Shown: positions 23,610 to 32,986 of the stretch, piece by piece
How the letters are laid out: the number at the start of each line of letters is the position of its first letter
Numbering within the stretch: the stretch's first letter is position 1
NCBI GenBank assembly: GCA_036023115.1
Contig: JAYKKT010000076.1
Coordinates: 806,001-870,000 of the forward strand
DNA: 64,000 nucleotides
From: Brasenia schreberi
Lineage: Eukaryota > Streptophyta > Magnoliopsida > Nymphaeales > Cabombaceae
Direction: 5' to 3'
Notes under the pieces: model-generated
What the model saw: the letters and a program-made list of their open reading frames with translations, nothing else
Databases searched by the model: none
What the model was told of the DNA's origin: nothing
Made by a program: the position numbers and the translations under genes

Positions 23610-23753
23610 GAGATTGGCACGCCCGGTGGGACGTGAGCCTTTCAAAAGTCGAGTTTTAAAGATTAGAAGTTTGTGAAAATTTTGTTAAAAAGGTGTTAGT
23701 TTTAACTTGTTTTCTTTGCTTGTACTTAGGACATTTTGAAAAGCTTGAAAAGC
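23610..23753 (+). other. Element B leader: primer-binding site (23615-23632) and acceptor-like tract
   Basis: It contains TGGCACGCCCGGTGGGAC, then a pyrimidine-rich tract ending CTTGTACTTAG at 23728-23729, about 25 nt before gag's ATG. The tract is conserved in B, C, D and E. Confidence 0.65.
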
Positions 23754-26624
23754 ATGTCAAAATCCATTCCAAGTGAAGTGTCGAGCCAAGGCTCATGCGC
23801 ATCAAGTTCTCACTCTAGGAGGATTTTCAAAAACAAAATAAAACTAGATGAAATCGAGGACTTGAGAAGGGAGTTTGAGGCCAAAATTGATGCTCTCAGC
23901 CAAGAGGCTGAAGTAGGCGATTCATGTTCATCAAATGGTGAACAAAGGCCTAAGAAAAAATCTGAAAAACCTCGCAAGCACAAAGAGGCCTCTATAATGG
24001 AAGGCAACCAATACCACGAGTCCTTCACACAAAAGGACCGTAAAGCCCTACAATAGTTGCTGAAAGGGCAGAATAAAGAGAAAAGAAACTACGCCCTGTC
24101 TGATTTCCTTCTTATGGATTACGAAACAGACAGTGACGATGAAATACCGAACTTCCATCGGTATGATGGCATGGGAGACCTTAGGTCTCACTTGCAGCTT
24201 TTCTCACGTCGAGCCCATAAGAAGAAAAAGGACTCGATGAAATGGGTGTATTGGTTCCCTTTATCCCTTAAAGGCACCGCTGCCAAATGGCTGGCTTCCT
24301 ACGACTTAAGCCAGTTCGCTACTTTTGAAGAGTTAGCGAACTGCTTCATGCAAGGATTTGCACACAACGTAGAAGTCATGCCCACTTTGAATACCTTAAG
24401 GGATACAAAACAAGGCATGAACGAAGACGTACATGCCTTCATTATAAGATGGAGGTCACTTTTGGGCGAAGTGCGAGAGCCCATATCCGAAGGATGCACA
24501 GTCATGCTCATCCTGGATAACTTTAAAAGCGAGTTAAAAACCCTTCTCTCGCTCCATGAGATCTCAACTTTCCATAAGTTGATAAAAAAGGCCTCCCTTT
24601 TCAAAACCAACTTGCGAAAAGGGACATACGATCACTTATGGAAAGGAAGTGTCGTTTTCAAAACCCGCTTGGAAAAGCCCATCACATACGGGCTACCCAC
24701 GATGGACAAAGGGGCAAAACCCCATAAAATCGCCAATGTCCGGGTGGATCCAGGCGTCGCGGGCACTTCCACAAATTTTGAAAAGTTAGAAAATAAGAGG
24801 GAGCGAAACTTTCAAAAACCGGTTGAAAAACGGGAGTACACTCCGTTGGGGCAACCTGTGTCGGAGGTCCTAGACCTCCTACTTGCCTAGGGCATGATAG
24901 AACTCCCTGAAATCCCCGAAGGAGTCACTTCCAAAGGGGGGTATTTAAACCGATTTTGTAAGTATCATCGGCTCAAAGCCCATGATACCAAACACTGCTT
25001 CTCCCTCTTAAATAAAATTGAGAACTTGATAGCAGAAGGCCGGCTCCAGGTCACTGCGAAACCTGAGCCACCTCAAGCTATCTTCAAAGAACCCTTTCCC
25101 AAACACGCCAGTGGCAGTGGGAAAGGAAAGGAGGTATGTACCCTCACCATTTCTAAGAAACTAGCGCAAAAACCAGAGTCTGGTCGACCCACTTGTGCGC
25201 CCATTCTTGTACTGTACAAGAAGCCCGCCCAAGTCGTCATTCGGGAACCACCAAAAGTGGAGTCCCCGGCAAAACCAGTCTTGAAAATCCAAGGTTCTCC
25301 TCAGCTCATCCTTAGAGCCAAGTGTAGCGCGAACCCTAGGCTGGTCGTGGGGGAAGTCACTAGATCCGGGAGGATCTATCAACCACCGCACCTTCAAGAT
25401 GCTCAAAAGGTGGTCAGTGTGCCTGGCCCCTCAAAAGCATGTATCCCTAGTGTTCTGCCAAAAGCAGATAAGGACAAAGTCATCCTGAATCCTTATGACT
25501 TCGAAAACCACCTTTCAAGGATTCCTATTCACATGTCTATCTTAGAGCTTATAAAAACCTCGCCTAGGCATAGACTTGTATTAGAGAAAATTCTAGAAAG
25601 GGCCAAGGTTGATTCGAACATAAGTCCGGAATCCTTGTCTGCCCAAGTGGCTTTATTAGGAGCAAAATCGCCCATCACTTTCTTGGAAGATGATGTAGAT
25701 AGACCTTACGAAACCCATAACCAGGCCCTGCATATCGAGGTGGTTCTGAATAACCACTCTCTGGACAGGTGCCTAGTCGATGGTGGAGGAGGGCTCAACA
25801 TCCTTCCACTTCATGTGGCCTATAAAATCAGAGTCACCTTGACTTTAGTGAACCCAAGCCCCATCGTTATCACTAGATACGATGGGAATACGTCTAGACC
25901 TTTAGGATCCATCGAACTCCCAATGGAAATGGGAGGGATCAAACACACGAGGGTGTTCCATGTCTTGGACATCCACCCCCATTATAACCTGTTACTGGGA
26001 AGGCCCTGGATACACAGTTTGTGCGCTGTGCCATCCACCTTCCACAGGTGTGTCAAGATCCCTTTTAGGGACCAGGTCGTAGTGATCCTAGGTGAGAGTC
26101 ACCCACAGCTTTAGGGGATCATAAACTCCCCTTGTCTATCGAGCTCCCAGGCCCATGAGGCTAACCTAGGGCAAATTCTGATTGAGCCACCTCGGCTCGT
26201 GTTAAACAACCCTAGGAAGGTTGTATGTGTGAAGGGGCCGCCCAAAGCAGGCCCCCTCCCGATTCTAACCCTTCTAGGACGATCCAAGTGTTCCCTATTT
26301 CCAAAGCCCCTGGACAAGAGGCCATATGAGCACAATATGGACGATAGCATGTTCCAGGACCACGACTTGTATCAAACTTTTTCGAAAAACAAAAAGTCGT
26401 GGAACATGTTGTTGAACATGGGCTACACGCCCTACAAGAGTCTAGGGGCGCAGAACCAGGGTCTCCTAGAGCCCATCCTTCCTAGGGCCAATCCAAGACG
26501 ATATGGGATCGGCTATACTCCCCGAATACCGCCGGAGCCACCCCCTGTGACCACCTGGGTCAAGGGTGCCCTAGAACCTGCCTTAGAAGAAACCTACGAT
26601 TTAGATCTCCTATTCCGAGTCTAA
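23754..26624 (+). pseudogene. Element B ORF1 (gag-protease), dead
   Basis: It is collinear with D's ORF1 from MSKS to the LLFRV end. Domains are gag, the zinc knuckle CKYHRLKAHDTKHC, a protease with LVDGGGGLNILPL, and GRPWIH. Stops: TAG at 24054-24056, TAG at 24888-24890 (same site as A's 8852) and TAG at 26112-26114. All three look like CAG to TAG. The frame is otherwise kept, so decay was mainly by C-to-T change. Confidence 0.93.
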
Positions 26625-26741
26625 CCCATAGTGTTTTCCCTTTCTTTGTAGGTATGACGGAAGATCCCTTTTCTAAAAACACAAAAACATTTGAAAAGCT
26701 TAAAATAAAAAAAAATCGAAAAACAAGCAAAACAAAAAACA

Positions 26742-29546
26742 ATGAAAAAACAAAAACTCGAAAATAGAGTGCTTTGTATAGTTCCCAAAGTTCTTGTTTT
26801 ACAAAAACCCAAAAAAATCGAAATTTTGGAAAATACCAAAAAGATTTTGGACATAGCTGCTCTTGGTAGGACTTTGACAAAAGAAAAGGATTTCGAAAGA
26901 AACGACGTCTGCATAGCCAGACCAAAAGTTTCGAAATCACTTGAAAATCCAAGTACAAAACCAGGTCATTTTGAAAACCACGCATCAAATTCCCTCGGGT
27001 CTATAGCCCACGAGAATGATCAAAGCCCAGAAGTGGATCCCCTTGAGGAAGATCCCACTTCTGAACTCCTAGAATTTCATAAGATTCTCGATTTTGAAAA
27101 ACCTTCCCAATCAGTAGGAGGAGATTTCGTAGAGGTGAACCTAGGGGATGATTCCAATCCCAAAACCATCAAAATAGGCGCATGCTTGCATGAAACTGAA
27201 AGGTTAGCATTCATTGCATTTCTACGAACCTATTTAGATGTGTTTGCATGGACGTATGAAGACATGCTGGGCATAGACCCCAACATTGTCGAGCATCATC
27301 TTCCCTTCGATGCAGGTGTAAAACCCATAAAGCAGAAGCTTAGGAAAATACACCCGAATGTACACACGCAAGTCAAAGAGGGTTTAGAAGATCTGTTAAA
27401 AGCCGGATTTATAAAACCCATTGCATATTCTGATTGGTTATCAAATATCGTTGTGGTTCGAAAAACCAATGGGAAAATTCGAATATGCATCGATTTCAGA
27501 AACCTGAATAAAGCCACTCCCAAGGATAATTATCCTTTACCAAACATAGATTTGATAGTCGATAGTACTGCAAATCATGAAATGTTTCATTTATGGATGG
27601 CTATTCAGGCTATAATCAAATCAAACTAAGTCCACGAGATCAGGGTAAGACCGCCTTCACAACCCCATGGGGCACGTACTGCTATACAGTCATGCCCTTT
27701 GGTTTGAAAAATGCCGGCGCAACATACCAACGAGCCATGACCACGATCTTCCATGATCAAATTCATGAGCTTGTAGAAGTGTATGTAGATGATCTCTTGG
27801 CAAAATCCAAAACCCGATGCTCTCACATCGAATGTTTACAAAAGATTTTCGAAAGGCTTAGGCTTTACAAAGTAAAGCTAAACCCTCAAAAATGTGTGTT
27901 CGGGGTAGAATCAGGGAAGCTTCTGGGCTTTATGGTGAGCCAAAGGGGAATAGAAGTCGACCCTCTAAGTGTCGAGCCATCATAGACATGGCTCCACCCT
28001 CCAATCTCACCCAAATACGTCGCCTCCAAGGTCGTTTACAATCCGTTCGCCAATTCATATCGAATCTGGCCACTAGATGCGAACCCTTCAACAAACTGTT
28101 GAGGAAGGGCACAAAATTCTTATGGGATGACGAATGCCAGAAGTCCTTCGAGAGACTGAAGGCATACTTGGTTAATCCCCCGTTTTGAACCCTCCAAAGC
28201 AAGGAAAACCGCTTTTATTATACATCTCCGTGCATGCGAATGCTTTAGGAGCCCTGTTGGCTCAATACGAGGATAACACCCATAAGGAGTATGCCATCTA
28301 CTATATTTCGAAAACTCTTTTGGCTTATGAACGAAATTATCAAGCCATGGAGAAGACGTGCTTGGCCCTAGTCTGGGCCTGCCAGAAATTCAGACACTAT
28401 TTCCTAGATCATGAGATCTGGATAGTGTCCAAGCTTGATCAAATCAAGCACTTGTTCGAAAAACCCATTCTCACGGGTAGATTGGGCAAATGGCAACTCG
28501 TTCTAATGGAGTATGATCTGAAATACCATCACCAGATCTCCATTAAGGGGCAAGCCCTAGCAGATTACGTGGCTGAGTTCCCCTTAGAGGACGCATATCC
28601 CACTCTTGTTGAAATGCCTGATGAAGGAATATTGCAAAACCATTTTCAAAAACCAAGTGTGGAAGATGCACTTCGATGGGGCACGAAACCAACGAGGGGC
28701 TGGTGTTGGGGTCATCCTAATCTCCCCTGAAAAGGGCGAGATTCCCATAGCAGTCTGCTTAGATTTCGAATGTTCTAACAACGTAGCTGAGTATGAAGCA
28801 CTCATACAAGGCTTAAGGATTTCAAAAACTCTAGGGGCATCGTGCATTGAGGTCTTTGGAGATTTGCTCCTTGTCATAAACCAGGTTTTAAAAATTTGGC
28901 AAGTACGTAATGAGAAACTACTTCCATATCACGAGTTGGCTACTCGATTGGTCCCGTCCTTCCAATCGTGTAAACTCACACACGTAGGAAGAGAGGACAA
29001 TGGCATCGCCGATTCCCTCTCCTCCTTGGGTTCAGCCCTGAAGGTCGATCCCATTTCAGGAACCAGATCTTTGGAAATATGGCATGCGCCCCACCCATCC
29101 ACACACGACTTGGATATTTGCCAAAATAACCCAAAGTCTATTGAAAAACCCTGGTTTTATGACATCAAACAGTTTTTAGAAAATGGGGGATTCGCCGAGG
29201 ATGCCACATCCAAGGATAAGGCATTCATCCGTAAGATTTCGACCCGATACACCATTCTGGGTGGGGTCTTATACAAAAAAAGTTTTACCGACATTTTGCT
29301 TAGGTGTATCGACCTAGAGGAGGCTAGGGTGGTGATGCATGAGTTCCACGATGGAGAATGTGGAGGTCATGTTAATGCCAACATGATGGCAATGAAAATA
29401 CTTAGAGGGGGCTATTTTTGGAGCACCCTGAAAAAGGATTGCCACGATCATGTTAGGAAGTGTCATCCATGTCAAGTGCATGGACACGCCATTCATATCC
29501 CTTCATCTGCATTGCATTCCGTGGTCAGCCCCTGGCCATTTACCAT
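26742..29546 (+). pseudogene. Element B ORF2 (pol), part 1
   Basis: It covers the N-terminal linker, reverse transcriptase (YVDDLL near 27780), degenerate gypsy RNase H, second RNase H and the integrase zinc finger (HDGECGGHVN...CHPC). Frameshifts: one T lost near 27585, one C lost near 27963 (shared with A), one C lost near 28176, and a small deletion near 28645. It is cut at 29546 by element D, just before the first catalytic Asp of the integrase. Confidence 0.92.
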
Positions 29547-30025
29547 TGTAAACACCCTGAAATCCCACGAATTCCTTAAACGAATCTGGTTTTATACAAG
29601 CAGCCCCAAAGGGCCATTTTTGAGTTTGGAAACCCAGGAGCCTTCCAAACAACCCTGTATATATGTTTTAAACTTTATCTTTCAAAAACATATGATATAG
29701 CTTTTGAAAACCCTTTTTAGAACCTGTTTTGAAACCCCGAAACGGCTTGGCCCGATCAAGACAGGACCAGGAGAGCCAAGAAGAGCCCGGAACCGGAGCA
29801 CCTGTCGAGCCCGGCACAGCATCTCTTGTATCTGATTCACACCCCAGGATCTCGAACGTCCAAGACCCTGTTCTTATCAAAAAAGCATTTGAAGTCATCT
29901 CCGGAAGGCAGAAACGGAGGCGGACGACTATGTTGGCGAAGACCCAACGCAGACGGAGTACTGATGCTATCAGGCCCCGCACGAATCGTCCGTTTCGAAC
30001 CCAGCTCGAAGGAGTCAGAGTTCAG

Positions 30026-30069
30026 TTTGGATTGGATCTGGACCATATATATCCAGATTCCAATCCAAA
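30026..30069. repeat. U3 hairpin 1 (inverted repeat)
   Basis: The left arm TTTGGATTGGATCTGGA pairs with the right arm ending CCAATCCAAA, with a one-nt bulge and an AT-rich loop around CCATATATA. It recurs in the other LTRs at the same offset, about 480 bp from the LTR start. Confidence 0.7.
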
Positions 30070-30084
30070 CCCATATGTGGACTT

Positions 30085-30122
30085 GGATTTGGATTTGGAT
30101 CCAGAGATCCAATCCAATATCC
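30085..30122. repeat. U3 hairpin 2 (imperfect inverted repeat)
   Basis: GGATTTGGATTTGGATC and GATCCAATCCAATATCC can pair with a few mismatches around CAGA. It lies directly after hairpin 1 in every LTR read. It also produces the false DLDLDLD open frames. Confidence 0.55.
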
Positions 30123-30386
30123 ATATCCATGGCCCACATCACCTTCTCATAAATGGAGGTGGGGCCCACTTGAAATTCACGTGGGATATTGGGCATGAGA
30201 GAGAGTGGGAGTGATAAATATCAAGAGTGTTGTATTAAGCTTGACTTGTGTGTCAAGTTTGGGGTTTAATCTTGTGGTTTAGCCTAATTGAGTGGGTTTA
30301 AGCTTGTAATTAGCTAAAACCTAACCTAGGGCTGCACCAACATGGGGTGATCAAGGTCTATGGGCCATGCTAAGGGAGCTCCTTCA

Positions 30387-30640
30387 CCTAAACTTAACCC
30401 AAAATGCCTAAACCTAGCCTAAACCCCTAATCCACCCCTAATCTGAACCTAATCACCTAACCCACTTCCCTAATCCCGGCCTAATCCCGACCTAATCACC
30501 TAACCCACTCCCCTAATCCTTCCCTAAACCTAGATTAATTTCCCTAATCCTAGCCTAAACCTAGCCTAAACCACCTAACCTAGCTCACTAAACCTCACCC
30601 TAAAACCCAACCACCTAACCTAGCCCTAAACCACCCTTAG
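30387..30640 (+). repeat. Telomere-like degenerate CCTAA array in U3 of D (5' LTR)
   Basis: CCTAA, CCTAAAC and CCTAATC are repeated over about 250 bp with irregular spacers (ACCTAACC, ACTTCCCTAATCC). They resemble the plant telomere unit CCCTAAA but are not perfect. It is present in every LTR upstream of the TATA box. Confidence 0.8.
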
Positions 30641-30774
30641 CCCACGATTTTTCCAAACCCCTAGTTTTAAAATATCTGGCCCAACCCCATCCAGCCCACC
30701 TTATCTACATACTATCCTACCTAAACCACCTAACCACTACCCACAACCCAGCCCTAACCGACCTACCCATCCCC

Positions 30775-30782
30775 TATTTAAA
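30775..30782 (+). promoter_or_regulatory. LTR TATA box of element D
   Basis: TATTTAAA is followed at once by CCCCCCCC and then GTGGGCGGG. The same arrangement, with TATATAAA or TATTTAAA, is at the same LTR position in the other copies. Transcription presumably begins shortly downstream, marking the U3/R boundary. This is inference from sequence. Confidence 0.65.
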
Positions 30783-31040
30783 CCCCCCCCATTGTGGGCG
30801 GGTGAAAAAAGGGGGAACCACTCCACCACCCAGCCGGGCCCTCTTCCTCTCCCATCTCTCACCCGTCTTCCCAGCAGCTCCAGCCCCACCAGCCGCCACC
30901 TGCTCCGCCACTCTCCCTCCTCCATCCACCATCACTGCCCCACCAGCCGGACGCCACCACCTCACTCAGCCGGGCCCTCTCCTTCCTCTCCCATCTTCCA
31001 CCAGCCGACAGCCACCTTTGCCGCCACTCCTTCCCATTCG

Positions 31041-31046
31041 GTAAGT
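31041..31046 (+). promoter_or_regulatory. Candidate 5' splice donor 1 in LTR of D
   Basis: CATTCG/GTAAGT lies about 260 nt downstream of the TATA box. Equivalent sites occur in B (16679), C (19110) and E (49975, GTAAGC); A has GTTAGT (2395). Use as a donor is not shown. Confidence 0.35.
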
Positions 31047-31487
31047 CCCCCTAACTCCCTCAAAACCACTCTCTACCACCTCTCCACTCTTAGCCACCTA
31101 TCTTCCCCTTAGCTCAGCCTCTTTGCCGCCACCATCTAAGCCTAGCCGAACCGAGGATAACCCAAGTGGCTGGCCACTGCTCAGCCACCATCTCCCATTC
31201 GGCCGAACCCTCCTAGGTGTCCTATTTGGCCTTCCCACTAGCTCACCTTCTAGGTCCAGTTTCCCTAAGTCCCTAACTTCACTAGTGACCCTAAGACCCA
31301 CTTAGTCAGCCACTCTAAACTCCCTACTTGGAGGCGCCGCCCACTTGCCACCGGTCCCCTTCGAGGCGTCCATCCCACGCCCATTTGCAGCCGGCCAGCA
31401 CTCTTGGTTACATACCTTAGCGGAGCTCCCGTTTGCAGCCCAAAGCCAAGGCCACGCTCAAGCAAGACCTCTACGGACCAGCTACTT

Positions 31488-31493
31488 GTAAGT
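31488..31493 (+). promoter_or_regulatory. Candidate 5' splice donor 2 in LTR of D
   Basis: GTAAGT in CAGCTACTTGTAAGTTT, about 710 nt after the TATA box. It is matched by AGTAAGTGCC or CGTAAGTGCC in the other LTRs (for example 3009 in A). Confidence 0.35.
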
Positions 31494-31729
31494 TTCTAAA
31501 CTCGGTCTTTAGTCATACGCTTGCTTGAAATTCAATTTGATACGGGGTTGTAATAACGGAGCCTAGTCTCCCCCCGCTTGTAATAACGTGGCTTGGCACA
31601 ACCACACACGTGCACTCTCTTAGTCGTGCACCACTTTGAACACACACGGGCCTAATCAGCCCCTAATATATAGGTATACGTATATATTTCATTTCCGAAG
31701 GGTTTTGTTTAAGTTGGGTGTGTTGTCTT

Positions 31730-32235
31730 TCAATTTAAACACTCTCACACACATTGAGCTTTCGCTCTTATTTGAAAGACCCAAGTAAGGGCCGACCTAT
31801 ACTATTGGGGTTTCATTTCTTGTCGTGTGAGTAAGTCTTTCAATTCGAGCACTTTCACACACATTGAGCCTTCGCTCTTACTCCCAAGACCTTAGTAAAG
31901 GCCTTATTGCAGTTATATTTGGGTTTCATTTATGTCGTGTGTGTAGTACTTCAATTCAAGCACTCTCACACACATTGAGCCTTCGCTCTTACTCCCAAGA
32001 CCTTAGTAAAGGCCTTATTGCAGTTATATTTGGGTTTCATTTATGTCGTGTGTGTAGTACTTCAATTCAAGCACTCTCACACACATTGAGCCTTCGCTCT
32101 TACTCCCAAGACCTTAGTCAAGGCCATACTGCAATTTATATTTGGGTTTAATTTCATGTCGTGTGTGTAAGTCTTTCAATTCAAACACGCACCCACATTG
32201 AGCCTTCGCTCTTATTTGCAAGACCCGAGTAAGGG
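31730..32235 (+). repeat. Tandem array of 109-112-bp units, D 5' LTR
   Basis: Each unit runs from CAATTCAAGCACTC through ACACATTGAGCC, TTCGCTCTTA and ATTTGGGTTTCATTT to the next. Two consecutive units in the middle (about 31864-32088) are nearly identical, suggesting recent unequal exchange. Copy number differs between elements. Confidence 0.9.
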
Positions 32236-32271
32236 CTCATATACATAAGATATATACATATCTCCCTTCAG

Positions 32272-32330
32272 TTATTTCCCTTCGGTTATTTCCCTTCGGT
32301 TATTTCCCTTCTGTTATTTCCCTTCAGCAT
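32272..32330 (+). repeat. 14-bp tandem repeat (TTATTTCCCTTCGG), D 5' LTR
   Basis: Four or so head-to-tail units with single-base variants. The 3' LTR of D, the LTR of E and element C carry different numbers or variants. Confidence 0.85.
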
Positions 32331-32722
32331 TGTCTTTACATTTCGGGTTTTCCCTTTGGAGTAGCGTGAGTTTGCATTGCATCTACGCCATACCACGAGG
32401 TAGGACGCATATTGCATCGAAGCAACCCCCGCTCGAATTCGCCCATGTAGTGGAGTGTTCATAACACACAAACTAGGCGACCCAAAAAGGGATAAAAGAA
32501 AAGACTTAGGCACGTGCAAATCCACGTGATCTAAAACATGCAATCGCATCTTAAAGACCCGAAATAGACACCTCGAATCGTTTCGTAGACTTCCTCCCCA
32601 AAACTCGGTTTTTGCAAAAGCGTACAGACTGACCCTTGCGCATCGGTGCAAGAAGGTCTGCGACGACAAGAGCTCACTTGCTCACAGTCGCCACGTTTAG
32701 AAGTCAGTGTTAATATATCTTC

Positions 32723-32742
32723 GCTAGCTTAAGTAAGCTAGC
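32723..32742. repeat. U5 hairpin near the LTR 3' end
   Basis: GCTAGCTT and AAGCTAGC are perfect 8-nt arms around AAGT. The arms recur in each LTR about 100-120 bp before the end, with loop variants such as AGGT. Confidence 0.7.
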
Positions 32743-32846
32743 TGGCACGCCCTGTTTGTATACATAGGCCTTAGACGCACGATAAGATCCACTCCAAGCC
32801 ACGAAAGGGGCAAAGAGGCGGGGATTTTTCGCGCGTCTACAGAGAT

Positions 32847-32864
32847 TGGCACGCCCGGTGGGAC
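32847..32864 (+). other. Primer-binding site, element D
   Basis: TGGCACGCCCGGTGGGAC starts 5 nt after the 5' LTR and begins TGG, as expected for pairing with a tRNA CCA end. I cannot name the tRNA from memory. Confidence 0.75.
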
Positions 32865-32959
32865 GTGAGCCTTTTCAAAAAAAAATCGAGTTTACTTGTA
32901 GGAGTCTTGCGAAAATTTTATAAAGGTGTCGTTTTAACTTGTTTTCTTTGCTTTTACTT

Positions 32960-32961
32960 AG
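32960..32961 (+). promoter_or_regulatory. Candidate 3' splice site before ORF1 of D
   Basis: A pyrimidine-rich tract (TTTTCTTTGCTTTTACTTAG) ends here, 25 nt before gag's ATG. The same tract is in B, C and E. With a donor in the LTR it would remove the primer-binding site from the spliced RNA. Confidence 0.45.
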
Positions 32962-32986
32962 GAAATTTTGAAAAAGCTTGAAAAGT

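Larger units (their letters stand above)
29547..32841 (+). repeat. 5' LTR of element D
   Basis: It is 3295 bp, TGTAAACACC to CGCGTCTACA. U3 holds two adjacent hairpins (30026-30069 and 30085-30122) and a CCTAA array (30387-30640), then TATTTAAA at 30775-30782. After a C/T-rich stretch come GTAAGT sites at 31041-31046 and 31488-31493, two TTGTAATAACG repeats (about 31548 and 31579), a 109-112-bp tandem array (31730-32235), 14-bp repeats (32272-32330) and the U5 hairpin (32723-32742). Confidence 0.96.

Noticed and set aside
29729..30214. A 161-codon open frame in D's LTR (repeated at 41019-41504 and in other LTRs), with DLDLDLD and basic segments
   Set aside because: It lies in U3, upstream of the TATA box. 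Two other frames and the opposite strand are also open there, the repetitive residues come from the hairpin repeats, and older copies have frame breaks.
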